Below, in pieces: positions 19,297 to 28,084 of a stretch of DNA of 64,000 nucleotides (positions are counted from its first letter, which is position 1; the number at the start of each line of letters is the position of its first letter). Origin of the DNA: an uncultured Flavobacteriaceae bacterium (lineage in GTDB: Bacteria > Bacteroidota > Bacteroidia > Flavobacteriales > Flavobacteriaceae); contig CANMSH010000006.1 of assembly GCA_947500525.1 (NCBI GenBank), positions 124,001-188,000 of the forward strand, written 5' to 3'. Below the pieces are notes generated by a model. That model was not told where the DNA came from. It worked only from the letters and a program-made list of their open reading frames with translations, and made no database searches. The position numbers were made by a program, and so were the translations under genes.

Positions 19297-19623
19297 TTAG
19301 TTCAACGATAAGAAGTTGAAACTATAGATTTTTGAAGTACTAGCAACTCTTATTTTCAATTTTTGCGGTCCTTCTTCTTTGACTGGAAGAATTTTTTGAA
19401 TAATTGAATCCGCAAAACCATAGTCCACTTTTCTGAATCGATCAGTTCTATAAGCATTATATCCACTTCTAGGAGATTTAACTTCCTTCAAAATTAATCC
19501 TCCATCATATGGATTGAATCCCGAAATAGTATAGATTTCTCCTTTTTTAAGCCCACCAAGCTTAAACCATCTTTTACGATCATTAGTACAAACTACTTTT
19601 TCTCCTATTTCAAAATTATTCAT
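19297..19623 (-). CDS. Small SH3-like protein, tandem paralogue B
   Basis: A 108-residue paralogue of the next gene downstream. The core with MNNFEIGEKVVCTNDRKRW and DGGLILKEVKSPRSGYN is nearly identical, but the C-terminal ~35 residues have diverged. An in-frame start at 19647 would add eight residues; the ATG at 19623 aligns with the paralogue's start. The function is not known; the fold is inferred as a small SH3-like barrel. The pair looks like a recent tandem duplication. Confidence 0.75.
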   Translation of the reverse strand: MNNFEIGEKVVCTNDRKRWFKLGGLKKGEIYTISGFNPYDGGLILKEVKSPRSGYNAYRTDRFRKVDYGFADSIIQKILPVKEEGPQKLKIRVASTSKIYSFNFLSLN

Positions 19624-19881
19624 ATCTGCTATTTTAATTAAAAACAATTGAAGAATAAAAAATCCTCAACTTAATTTCATTATTTTCATAAGTCGTTCAT
19701 TTTAAAACTTTTAATCATTTCAAAAAAATCTTATGACTACTTGAAAATAAACTTGCAGGGGGTAATTGCCAAATATATACATATCAATAATGCAAGACAA
19801 TAGCGAAAACCATGATTTTTAAAACTAGTGGTTTTTGGGTAGCTTCATTTTAACTATCTTATAATCAAATATTTATAATTA

Positions 19882-21126
19882 TTAAAAATTCCTTTCTGGA
19901 TGAAAAGCAGCAAGATGTATAGCGGTTTTCTTTTTTGATATTATTTGAGAAACTAATTTTCCTGTAGCCGTTGCCATACTCCAACCCATCATTGCATGAC
20001 CAGTAGCAACGGTCAAATTTTGGCATTTATTAGATTTCCCTATATAAGGTAATCCATCTGGAGAAACGGGTCTTAAGCCTGAAGCAGCATTGGCTTTTTC
20101 CTCTTCAGATAATGAAATTTCTGGGTAATACCTTGTTACGGCTTTAGCTATGGCCTCTACTCTAGTAGTACGAATTTTTTGATTGATTCCTGCAATCTCC
20201 ATAGTTCCGGCAAATCGAGTAAAACCATTCATGGGCGTTATGGCAACTTTTGCTTCTGCTAAAATTGCTGGTATGGTAATATTCGTTTGACTAAAACGAT
20301 TCATGCGGTATCCTTTACCAGCCTCAATTAATAATTGTAATCCTATTTTTTTACTTAATTTTCCACTCCAAGATCCTGTGGCTAATACAAATTCGTCAGC
20401 CTTAAATTTTCGCTCTGCAGAAACTACCGCAGCGATTTTATCTCCTTTAATTTCTACATCTTCAATTTTTTCGTTTTTGTAAAAAATCACACCAACTCGC
20501 TCCAAAAACTCTTTCATTTCATTCATAAATTCTTGTGGCGTGGTATGGTAATCACATTTGTAATAGGTTGCTCCCATCACATTTAAGTTCACACCAGGTT
20601 CTAAGTTTTTGACTTCTGTCTCGGTCAAATCTTTGACCTCTAAACCTTCTTTTCTGGCTAACTGCGCTACTTTCATTTCTGATGATAGTGCCTTTTCTGA
20701 TTGACATAACATCATCAATCCCTTTTTCTCATAATGAAAGGTAAAATTTTCATCTCGTCGGATATCATCATATAGCTCTTGACTCAATAATGCAATATCT
20801 TTAATTGCCGGAATTGATCTAGCGACATGTTTCGGGTTACACGATTTATTAAAAGCCCATACCCATTTTAAAAAATCTACTTCTAATCGTGGTTTTATAT
20901 ATAACGGGCTGGATGCATTGAACATCCACTTTAATCCCTTTTTCATAACTCCAGGCGCTGCTAAAGGTATTATATGACTTGGCGATAAATAACCCGCGTT
21001 TACGTACGATGCGCCCGAATCCATATTGGATTGATCAACAACCGTAACATGGTGTCCTTCTTTATGCAAATAGTACGCTGAACATAGTCCAATAACTCCA
21101 CCCCCAATTACAACACATTCTTTCAT
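19882..21126 (-). CDS. FAD-dependent D-amino-acid (D-hydroxyproline) dehydrogenase
   Basis: A 414-residue DadA-type flavoprotein. The dinucleotide-binding motif VVIGGGVIGLCSAYYL is at residues 4-19, followed by the acidic end of the second strand (VVDQ), and a C-terminal ATGHAMMGWSM segment closes the FAD site. In this operon the expected substrate is cis-4-hydroxy-D-proline, oxidised to the imine delta1-pyrroline-4-hydroxy-2-carboxylate. That substrate is inferred from context, since DadA relatives also act on other D-amino acids. It is the last gene of the operon and overlaps the VOC gene by 4 bp. Confidence 0.9.
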   Translation of the reverse strand: MKECVVIGGGVIGLCSAYYLHKEGHHVTVVDQSNMDSGASYVNAGYLSPSHIIPLAAPGVMKKGLKWMFNASSPLYIKPRLEVDFLKWVWAFNKSCNPKHVARSIPAIKDIALLSQELYDDIRRDENFTFHYEKKGLMMLCQSEKALSSEMKVAQLARKEGLEVKDLTETEVKNLEPGVNLNVMGATYYKCDYHTTPQEFMNEMKEFLERVGVIFYKNEKIEDVEIKGDKIAAVVSAERKFKADEFVLATGSWSGKLSKKIGLQLLIEAGKGYRMNRFSQTNITIPAILAEAKVAITPMNGFTRFAGTMEIAGINQKIRTTRVEAIAKAVTRYYPEISLSEEEKANAASGLRPVSPDGLPYIGKSNKCQNLTVATGHAMMGWSMATATGKLVSQIISKKKTAIHLAAFHPERNF

Positions 21127-21524
21127 TTTTGTTCGGGTTTAGGTTCGATCAAATCCCAAAGGTTTCCGTACAAATCTTTAAAAACACATACAATACCATA
21201 TGATTCTTCTTTTGGAGCACGCACAATTCTAATTTTTTGATCTAAGAGGTTTTGGTAATCTCTATCAAAATTATCTGTATTCAAAAATAAAAAAACACGT
21301 CCTCCAGATTGATTCCCGATATACTCTTTTTGAACTTCTCCATCGGCTTTAGCCAATAATAAAGAAAAAGTACTGTCTTGCGACGGCGCAATTAACACCC
21401 AACGTTTCTTTTCGGTCAATACTGTATCTTCTATTAACTTAAAATGTAGCTTATGAACATAGAAATCTATGGCTTCATCATAATCTCTTACTACCAATGC
21501 GATATGAGCAATTTTTCTATCCAT
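21123..21524 (-). CDS. VOC-family (glyoxalase/bleomycin-resistance fold) protein
   Basis: A 133-residue single-domain vicinal-oxygen-chelate protein. The betaalphabetabetabeta pattern is seen twice: it opens HIALVVRDYDEAIDFYVHKL with a metal-ligand histidine, and ends VCVFKDLYGNLWDLIEP with the late glutamate. It lies between the epimerase and the dehydrogenase genes (2-bp gap and 4-bp overlap). It may process a side product of hydroxyproline breakdown or act in detoxification; the exact reaction cannot be read from sequence. Confidence 0.85.
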   Translation of the reverse strand: MDRKIAHIALVVRDYDEAIDFYVHKLHFKLIEDTVLTEKKRWVLIAPSQDSTFSLLLAKADGEVQKEYIGNQSGGRVFLFLNTDNFDRDYQNLLDQKIRIVRAPKEESYGIVCVFKDLYGNLWDLIEPKPEQK

Positions 21525-21526
21525 AT

Positions 21527-22537
21527 TTATAATACCTGAAATCCATGAGCATATGGATCATCTTGCTCATCAATTATTATTTTATTATATCCGTATACTT
21601 TGGCCCAGCCTTGAATACTAGGAATAATTGCCATATTATCACCCAATGATGTTTCTTCTAAAATACATCCTTTAAATGTAGAACCGATAAAACTCTCATG
21701 AATATATTCTTCATTTTTTTTCAATTTTCCTTGTGTATATAATTGCGCCATACGTGCTGAAGTTCCGGTTCCGCATGGACTTCTATCAATAGCCTTATCA
21801 CCATAAAAAACTGCGTTTCTACCTGAAGATGATGCATGTAACGGATCACCGGTCCAAAGCAAATGTGTAACATCTCGAATGGTTTCGTTTTCAGGATGTA
21901 CAAACATATCAGGATATTTAGAATTAATTTTCGCTCTTAAAAGTTGTGAAAAACGAATAATTTGATTTGCCGTATGCCCATGTACTCCTACAAAATTCTC
22001 TTGCGGGTCTATTATGGCATAGAAATTTCCTCCATAAGCCACATCGAATACAAGTCGTCCTAAATGCGGGCACTCAACACTTAAATTCTCAGCAGCCAAA
22101 TAACTCTTTACATTTATTATTTTAACCGATTCTACTTTCTTATTTTGTATTGTATATGTAATATGTATGAGTCCGGCTGGGGTCTCCATCAAAATTTTAC
22201 CAGGTACTTTGGGCGTGACTAAGTTTTCTTCTATTGCCACCGTAATGGTGCCAATTGTTCCATGCCCGCACATCGGTAAACAACCTGACGTTTCAATAAA
22301 CAGCACTGCTATATCATTTTGAGGATCATGAGGTGGAAATAACATACTGCCGCTCATCATATCATGCCCTCGTGGTTCGAACATTAGCCCTTTTCGGATC
22401 CAATCATATTCTTGCAAGAAATGTTGTCTTTTCAAGCTCATTGAATCTCCTTTCAATGGAGGAATTCCGTCAAGAACTACCCTTACTGGATTTCCGCAGG
22501 TATGAGCATCAACACAATTGAACACATTTCTAGCCAT
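21527..22537 (-). CDS. 4-hydroxyproline 2-epimerase (proline racemase family)
   Basis: A 336-residue proline-racemase-family enzyme that interconverts trans-4-hydroxy-L-proline and cis-4-hydroxy-D-proline. Both catalytic cysteines are present, Cys90 (PMCGHGTIGT) and Cys255 (SPCGTGTSA), which supports epimerase or racemase activity rather than the dehydratase branch that has lost one cysteine. The N-terminal DAHTCGNPVR motif is typical. The neighbours (D-hydroxyproline dehydrogenase, DapA-type lyase, semialdehyde dehydrogenase) make hydroxyproline the likely substrate rather than proline. It overlaps the DUF885 gene by 8 bp. Confidence 0.92.
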   Translation of the reverse strand: MARNVFNCVDAHTCGNPVRVVLDGIPPLKGDSMSLKRQHFLQEYDWIRKGLMFEPRGHDMMSGSMLFPPHDPQNDIAVLFIETSGCLPMCGHGTIGTITVAIEENLVTPKVPGKILMETPAGLIHITYTIQNKKVESVKIINVKSYLAAENLSVECPHLGRLVFDVAYGGNFYAIIDPQENFVGVHGHTANQIIRFSQLLRAKINSKYPDMFVHPENETIRDVTHLLWTGDPLHASSSGRNAVFYGDKAIDRSPCGTGTSARMAQLYTQGKLKKNEEYIHESFIGSTFKGCILEETSLGDNMAIIPSIQGWAKVYGYNKIIIDEQDDPYAHGFQVL

Positions 22538-24260
22538 TTTTCATGTTTTCGATATAGGCGTTTATTCTATTTTCTAAAATAGAAAGAGTAACTGTACCTT
22601 GTTCTAATATAACTTCATGAAAAGTTCTAATATCGAATTCTTCACCGAGTTCAGTTTCTGCCTTCTTTCTAAGTTCTCTAATTTTTAGTTCTCCAATTTT
22701 ATATGAAAGTGCTTGACCCGGCCAAGAAATGTATCGATCTGTTTCAGTATTTATTTCATGAATAGACAAAGCTGTATTAGATGCCATATAGTTCACCACC
22801 TGTTCGCGTGTCCATTGTTTTGCATGAATCCCTGTATCTACCACCAAACGACATGCACGCCACATTTCATAGGTTAATTGTCCAAATTTTTCATAGGGTG
22901 TTGTATACATTCCCATTTCATCGGCTAGAAACTCACTATATAAACCCCAACCTTCACCATAAGCAGATAAATACATATTTTTTCTAAAATCAGGAATACT
23001 ATCTCCTAACTCATTGTTTAAACTACCTTGCAAATGATGTCCAGGAACTGCCTCATGTACTGTTAATGCGGGTAACGTATAGAGTGTTCTACTTGGTAAA
23101 TCGTATGTATTTACCCAATAATAGCCAGGATCGGTACTGTTTTTAGACGTTCCAATATAGCGTCCGGTTGTATACTTTGGAGCTATCGCGTCAGGTACCG
23201 GAGCGACTCCATAGGGTTTTCTAGGTAAAGTTTTAAAAAAGCGAGGGAGTTGCGCATCAACTCTCTTTGCCATGTCTCTTGCTATCATTAATAATTCATC
23301 TGGAGTCTTCGCATAAAACTGTTTATCTGTTCGCAAAAATTGAAAGAAATCAGCAAAAGAACCATCAAACTCCAAACTTGAAATTATCTCCTCCATTTCC
23401 TTTTTGATACGAGCAACTTCAGTCAATCCTATTTGATGAATATCATCTGCTGAATATTGCGTACTCGTTGTATAATAGTTAATTCGATTTTGATAATAAT
23501 CAAGGCCTCCAGGAGTTTCAGATACGCCCAACGTTGTCCTTGTTTTTGGCAAGTACTCTTCTTCAAAAAAAGTCTTGATTCGTTTAAACTGAGGAATCAC
23601 ATTTTGCTTAATTGTTTTTTTTGCAGCATCGATTACAGAATCACTTTGATTTTCGGTTAGTACCGAAACTACATCCTTAAAAGGTGTAAAGAAAAAACTA
23701 TCTTCTACTACATCAACAATATGTGTATTATATGTAGATTCATATCCTTTAAAAATAACTTTCGGTTGTGATACTCCTTTATCTAATCCTTCTTGAATTA
23801 ATGCTAAATTTTGATCAACATAAGTAGGCAACGCATTTAGTTTACTCAAGTATTCTTTTGCCTGTTTATAGTTTGTTATTGGTCGTACCATATAAGGCAA
23901 ACTCACATGGAATCCAGCATCAGAGAGTAGTGGATTTAGGTATCGCTCAAAAGCGGTATAATCTATCGTTTCTTGTAACTTAAATTTTAGCAATTCTACC
24001 GAAATTTTCTCTGTTTCGCTCAAATTAGTTAGTTCCAATTTTTTTAATTTTTCCAAAACGGATTGTGCAAAATCTCTCTCTTTTTGAAAGCGCTCTTTGG
24101 TAAATTCTCCTAATGGATATGTTTCTTTATCATAACTTTCAAAATCATTAAACTCTTCTATAATATATTGTAATTCTAAGGATTCATTAGAGGTATCATT
24201 TTTAACACATCCAAAGATTATCAAACAAACCAATAATGTTATAATTCTAAAAAGCTTCAT
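22530..24260 (-). CDS. DUF885-family lipoprotein, putative metallopeptidase
   Basis: A 576-residue lipoprotein (lipobox ending IFGC, Cys18) of the DUF885 family. A gluzincin-like motif HEAVPGHHLQ lies in the C-terminal third, where the His and Glu residues would bind zinc. DUF885 proteins are thought to be peptidases. Its place inside the hydroxyproline operon suggests that it releases hydroxyproline from peptides such as collagen fragments at the envelope; this is inference. It overlaps the flanking genes by 4 bp (upstream) and 8 bp (downstream), so it is firmly part of the operon. Confidence 0.88.
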   Translation of the reverse strand: MKLFRIITLLVCLIIFGCVKNDTSNESLELQYIIEEFNDFESYDKETYPLGEFTKERFQKERDFAQSVLEKLKKLELTNLSETEKISVELLKFKLQETIDYTAFERYLNPLLSDAGFHVSLPYMVRPITNYKQAKEYLSKLNALPTYVDQNLALIQEGLDKGVSQPKVIFKGYESTYNTHIVDVVEDSFFFTPFKDVVSVLTENQSDSVIDAAKKTIKQNVIPQFKRIKTFFEEEYLPKTRTTLGVSETPGGLDYYQNRINYYTTSTQYSADDIHQIGLTEVARIKKEMEEIISSLEFDGSFADFFQFLRTDKQFYAKTPDELLMIARDMAKRVDAQLPRFFKTLPRKPYGVAPVPDAIAPKYTTGRYIGTSKNSTDPGYYWVNTYDLPSRTLYTLPALTVHEAVPGHHLQGSLNNELGDSIPDFRKNMYLSAYGEGWGLYSEFLADEMGMYTTPYEKFGQLTYEMWRACRLVVDTGIHAKQWTREQVVNYMASNTALSIHEINTETDRYISWPGQALSYKIGELKIRELRKKAETELGEEFDIRTFHEVILEQGTVTLSILENRINAYIENMKNG

Positions 24261-25849
24261 ACTGATTCAATTTTTATGTTTGTTTGATGGTTATTAACCA
24301 ATCGATAAATTCCCAAAGGGTTTTCGTTTTTTAATGCATCGGGCAACAGTTCGTTAGGGCAATTTTGATAACTAAATGGTCGTACCCAGCGTTTAATTGA
24401 ATGAATGCCAACCGCTGTAAATCTACTATCGGTAGAAGCCGGATACGGCCCGCCGTGATTCATCGACGTACATACCTCCACTCCAGTAGGCACACCATTA
24501 AAAATAATGCGCCCAACTCGATTTTTTAACGCTTCAAAAACGTCTACATGTTCTGACAATTCAAGTTTGTCGCCAATCAATGTTCCCGTTAATTGCCCGT
24601 CAAGATTCTTAATTACTTGAATTAATTGATTGATATCCTCACATTGAACGATCATTGAAAAAGGTCCAAATACTTCTTGATGCAACAGCTTATTTTCTAA
24701 AAAGCTTCTACCATCTACAGTGGTAAGCAACTGACGCGCGTAATTGGGTTGTACATCTAATTCATACTGCCCTGAGACCTCTATTTGAGACTGATTTAAT
24801 ATGTTATTTTTCTTACTTTCATATGCCTCAAGAATCGCTGGATGCAGCATGCTCGAAGGTTCAATTTTTAAAATTTCTTCAGACAAGCTATCCATAAAAT
24901 TGGTCAACGCTTCTCCCTTTACCCCTAAGAGCAAACCAGGATTTGTACAAAACTGCCCTGCACCTAAGGTTATTGAACCGGCATAGGTTTGGGCAAGTTC
25001 CTCTTTACGTTTCACTAAGGCATTTGGCAATATAACTACTGGGTTTATACTTCCCATTTCGGCAAAAACGGGTATTGGTTCGGGGCGCTTGGCAGCGAGG
25101 TCATATAAGGCTCTTCCTCCTTTTATACTTCCGGTAAATCCAACCGCCTTTACCAAAGGGTGTTGTACTAACATTTCACCTACTTCGATTCCACTACTAT
25201 TTAAATTTGAGAATACACCATTTGGCATTCCCGTTTGACGCGCCGCTTTTAGTATTGCCGAAGCGACTAATTCACCGGTTCCGGCATGCATTGGATGCGA
25301 TTTCACAATAACAGAGCAACCTGCTGCCAACGCTGAAGCAGTATCTCCTCCCGCAGTAGCATAGGCTAACGGAAAGTTGCTTGCTCCAAAAACAACCGTT
25401 GGCCCTAGAGGTACTAGCATTTTTCGTAGGTCTGGTTTAGGAGCTGGTGTTCGATCCGGCACTGCTGTATCTATGGCAGCTTCTACCCAAGAACCTTCAG
25501 ATGCTAATGTTGCAAATGCGCGCAATTGCCCGACGGTTCTACCTCGCTCTCCTTTCGCTCTCCCTTCTGGCAATCCTGTTTCAGAGCAATACATTTGAAT
25601 TAGTGCATCGTCTAACTTCATAATTTCGTCTGCTATTGCATTTAAAAAGAGTGCCTTTTTAGCACCAGGCATGGTTTTATAAACGTTGAACGCTATAGCG
25701 GCAAGATTTGCCGCTACATTTATTTCTTCGATTGTGGCCTCGGTATAAACAAATGAATTTTCTCTGTTTAATTGCGGATTAAACGTTTTGTAGGTTTTAT
25801 TTCCCAAAGAGGATAGTTGATTGCCAATATAATTTTCACCTGTAATCAT
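24257..25849 (-). CDS. Aldehyde dehydrogenase (2-oxoglutarate semialdehyde type)
   Basis: A 530-residue NAD(P)-dependent aldehyde dehydrogenase. The catalytic cysteine is Cys301 (GAGQFCTNPG), with Glu264 (FAEMGSINP) and the cofactor motif GFTGSIKGG at about 237-245. Its length and the N-terminal segment fit the ketoglutaric-semialdehyde branch, which oxidises 2,5-dioxopentanoate to 2-oxoglutarate, the last step of hydroxyproline degradation. The start codon overlaps the DUF1272 stop by one base, and it shares a 4-bp overlap with DUF885. Confidence 0.92.
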   Translation of the reverse strand: MITGENYIGNQLSSLGNKTYKTFNPQLNRENSFVYTEATIEEINVAANLAAIAFNVYKTMPGAKKALFLNAIADEIMKLDDALIQMYCSETGLPEGRAKGERGRTVGQLRAFATLASEGSWVEAAIDTAVPDRTPAPKPDLRKMLVPLGPTVVFGASNFPLAYATAGGDTASALAAGCSVIVKSHPMHAGTGELVASAILKAARQTGMPNGVFSNLNSSGIEVGEMLVQHPLVKAVGFTGSIKGGRALYDLAAKRPEPIPVFAEMGSINPVVILPNALVKRKEELAQTYAGSITLGAGQFCTNPGLLLGVKGEALTNFMDSLSEEILKIEPSSMLHPAILEAYESKKNNILNQSQIEVSGQYELDVQPNYARQLLTTVDGRSFLENKLLHQEVFGPFSMIVQCEDINQLIQVIKNLDGQLTGTLIGDKLELSEHVDVFEALKNRVGRIIFNGVPTGVEVCTSMNHGGPYPASTDSRFTAVGIHSIKRWVRPFSYQNCPNELLPDALKNENPLGIYRLVNNHQTNIKIESV

Positions 25850-26112
25850 TATGATTGTATTCTTTTTAAATGAGCAGCAATGTCCACCGATTTATGAACC
25901 ACTTTCGTCGATGGTGGATATTTGTTTATGAATTCTTTTGGACGAATAGGGCGTTTTTCAAAACCACCTCCACAATTTGGACACACATGGTGCAGAATAT
26001 CTTCAACGCAGGTGACACAAAACGTGCATTCAAAAGTACATATCAATGCATCTGGAGAATCATATGGTAAACTCTTATTACAATTCTCGCATGTTGGTCT
26101 TATCTCAAGCAT
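25849..26112 (-). CDS. DUF1272 zinc-binding protein
   Basis: An 87-residue cysteine-rich protein matching DUF1272. Four Cys-x2-Cys pairs (CENC, CTFECTFC, CVTC, CPNC) indicate binding of one or two zinc ions, probably in a RING-like fold. It begins directly after the DapA-type gene and its stop overlaps the next start by one base. Its role in hydroxyproline catabolism is unknown; it may be a regulatory or protein-interaction module. Confidence 0.9.
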   Translation of the reverse strand: MLEIRPTCENCNKSLPYDSPDALICTFECTFCVTCVEDILHHVCPNCGGGFEKRPIRPKEFINKYPPSTKVVHKSVDIAAHLKRIQS

Positions 26113-27027
26113 TTATAGGTTTTTATAATTAGGCAACGTTGGTCTTGTCTTTAGACTATCTTCAATAATTTTGACAACCTTTTGACGCTCTTCTCCAAAA
26201 AGTGGCAATCTCGGCGGTCGTACATTCTCTGTACCAATACCTGTATAGACTTCCGCTAACTTAATATTTTGTACTAATTTAGGGTTAATATCTAATTCTA
26301 ACAAAGGTAAAAACCAACGATATATATCTATTGCTTCTTGAATTCTTCCAACTTTTTGCAATTCAAATATTGCCACCGTCTCAGCTGGAAAAGCACAAAC
26401 CAACCCAGCAATCCATCCATCAGCGCCCATTAATAAACTCTCTAGAGCTACCGTATCTACACCTGTCATTATTTTAAGTCTATCGCCGAATCTATTTTTG
26501 ATTCGTGTAATATTAGAAATATCCCGGGTTGATTCTTTGACTGCTTCAATATTTTTACATTTTAATAATTCATCGAACATATCAAGAGTAACTTCAATAT
26601 TATAATCAACAGGATTGTTATAGATCATAATAGGAAGTTTCGTGCTATGTGCAACAGATTTAAAATACGCAACTGTTTCTCTTTCTCCCGCCTTGTAACG
26701 CATAGGAGGCAACATCATCAAGCCTTGTGCTCCGTCTTCTTCCGCTTGATGAGCAGCAGCGATGGCTCCTTTGGTGCTTTGCTCGGCAATATTCATTAAA
26801 ACAGGTACACTGTCATTTACGATTTCTACAGTTGCCTTAGTTAATAAACTTTTTTCCCGTTCTAATAAGGTACTGGCTTCACCTAAGGTTCCTCCTAAAA
26901 CGATTCCATGCACACCTGCATCAAGTTGAGCCTTAATATTGGTTTCGAACGTATTTAAATCTAACTGATCTTCTTTCGTAAATTTAGTTGTAACTGCTGG
27001 CATTACGCCTTTCCATTCTATACTCAT
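26113..27027 (-). CDS. DapA/NAL-family lyase (putative hydroxyproline-pathway deaminase)
   Basis: A 304-residue class I aldolase-fold enzyme. The Schiff-base lysine is Lys164 (AVKESTRD), with the conserved tyrosine in IYNNPV (Tyr136) and the pyruvate-binding GGTLGE loop. In this operon it most likely converts pyrroline-4-hydroxy-2-carboxylate to 2-oxoglutarate semialdehyde with loss of ammonia, as seen for the DapA-type deaminase in known hydroxyproline clusters. Alone it could be called dihydrodipicolinate synthase, so the assignment rests on context. It is the first gene of the operon. Confidence 0.88.
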   Translation of the reverse strand: MSIEWKGVMPAVTTKFTKEDQLDLNTFETNIKAQLDAGVHGIVLGGTLGEASTLLEREKSLLTKATVEIVNDSVPVLMNIAEQSTKGAIAAAHQAEEDGAQGLMMLPPMRYKAGERETVAYFKSVAHSTKLPIMIYNNPVDYNIEVTLDMFDELLKCKNIEAVKESTRDISNITRIKNRFGDRLKIMTGVDTVALESLLMGADGWIAGLVCAFPAETVAIFELQKVGRIQEAIDIYRWFLPLLELDINPKLVQNIKLAEVYTGIGTENVRPPRLPLFGEERQKVVKIIEDSLKTRPTLPNYKNL

Positions 27028-27045
27028 ACGCGCTATTTATTGAAA

Positions 27046-27111
27046 CAAATTTATCAAAGAGGGTGTACAGAGAGTACTTAGTAATTATCCATTATTGATA
27101 TAATATTATCC
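27046..27111 (-). promoter_or_regulatory. Candidate AraC-controlled promoter of the hydroxyproline operon
   Basis: On the minus strand a TAAATTTG box (27046-27053) matches the Bacteroidota -7 element, but no good -33 TTTG is in place. About 30-60 bp further upstream, ATTATCC on + (27084-27090 and 27105-27111) is repeated directly with a 21-bp period. That is two helical turns, the spacing expected for an AraC-type dimer. A weak -33 plus a nearby activator site is typical of activated promoters. Confidence 0.4.
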
Positions 27112-27161
27112 TTATTTATATATTTACAATTAAATATGAATAATATTAACACATTTATTGC

Positions 27162-28010
27162 ATGAAAGTCTTACCATTCAATATACCTAAACAGGAAAAT
27201 GTTGCTCTTATTTATCAAGAAGACCATGCGCCTTTATTTTATGACAAATTTCATCAACATGAAGAAATTCAACTAAGCTATATAGCCAAAGGAGAGGGTA
27301 CATTAGTACTCGGTGATTCTGTGAATAAATACAACCAAGGAGACATCATTATTATTGGCAGTAACATTCCTCATGTGTTTCGGAGCGATTTTGTTGAACA
27401 TCAAAAATCGCTCATGATTTCGATATTTGTAAACATTTCTTCTTTGAATACCAGTTTTTTTGAATTGGATGAATTTGAATCCCTACAATCGTTTTTTAGT
27501 TTGATTACATACGGTTTAAAAGTACAATCGAACCAGGAACAATTAAAAGAGCAGTTTCTAAAATTAAAAATGGCTGATAAATTGGAACGTCTGATCATTT
27601 TTTTTAAGATTTTAAAGACAGTTAGCCTTTCGAAATATGTACAATTATCATCATTCGTTTATCCAAAAAACTATTCAAATTCTGAAGGAAAACGTATGAG
27701 TACGATCTTAGAATATTCAATGCGTAACTATGATCAATCTATAAGTTTAAAGCAAATTGCGAATCTTGCCAACTTAACTCCTAACGCATTTTGTAAATAT
27801 TTCAAATCAAGAACCAATAAAACATATATTCAATTTCTAACAGAAATTAGAATTGAACATGCGTGCAAGTTATTGAGTAAATCACAAGAATTATCTGTTT
27901 TAGATATTGCTATAGCTTCAGGATTTACGAATATTTCAAACTTTAATAGAAAGTTTAAAACCCTTAAAAAACAGACACCTACCCAATATAAAAAAGCGCA
28001 TTCTTTTTAA
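27162..28010 (+). CDS. AraC-family transcriptional regulator with cupin domain
   Basis: A 282-residue AraC/XylS regulator. The N-terminal cupin ligand domain (HEEIQLSYIAKGEG..., about 25-90) is followed by a C-terminal pair of helix-turn-helix motifs (about 190-280), with the second HTH in LDIAIASGFTNISNFNRKFK. It is divergent from the hydroxyproline operon, with 134 bp between the start codons. The direct ATTATCC repeats there suggest control of that operon, probably in response to hydroxyproline or an intermediate. Confidence 0.92.
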   Translation: MKVLPFNIPKQENVALIYQEDHAPLFYDKFHQHEEIQLSYIAKGEGTLVLGDSVNKYNQGDIIIIGSNIPHVFRSDFVEHQKSLMISIFVNISSLNTSFFELDEFESLQSFFSLITYGLKVQSNQEQLKEQFLKLKMADKLERLIIFFKILKTVSLSKYVQLSSFVYPKNYSNSEGKRMSTILEYSMRNYDQSISLKQIANLANLTPNAFCKYFKSRTNKTYIQFLTEIRIEHACKLLSKSQELSVLDIAIASGFTNISNFNRKFKTLKKQTPTQYKKAHSF

Positions 28011-28026
28011 TTTTTCTATCTAAAAA

Positions 28027-28081
28027 TTTGGAGTTTCAATTTTTTATTCTACATTTGTAGAGTTAATTCTAAATTTGTAGA
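28027..28081 (+). promoter_or_regulatory. Promoter with two BlaI-type operators
   Basis: A -33 TTTG (28027-28030), a 19-base spacer and a -7 TACATTTG (28050-28057) form a near-ideal Bacteroidota promoter. A perfect inverted repeat TCTACA-TT-TGTAGA (28048-28061) covers the -7 box. A second, imperfect copy TCTAAA-TT-TGTAGA (28068-28081) is centred 20 bp downstream, on the same face of the helix. TACAnnTGTA is the known BlaI/MecI operator core, so repression by the next gene's product is very likely. Confidence 0.85.
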
Positions 28082-28084
28082 GCA

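Noticed and set aside
25377-25598. A 73-residue open frame on +
   Set aside because: It is antisense to the aldehyde dehydrogenase gene and has no own signals.
26113-27027. Call as lysine-biosynthesis dihydrodipicolinate synthase (DapA)
   Set aside because: The operon context with epimerase, D-hydroxyproline dehydrogenase and semialdehyde dehydrogenase points to the hydroxyproline deaminase role.
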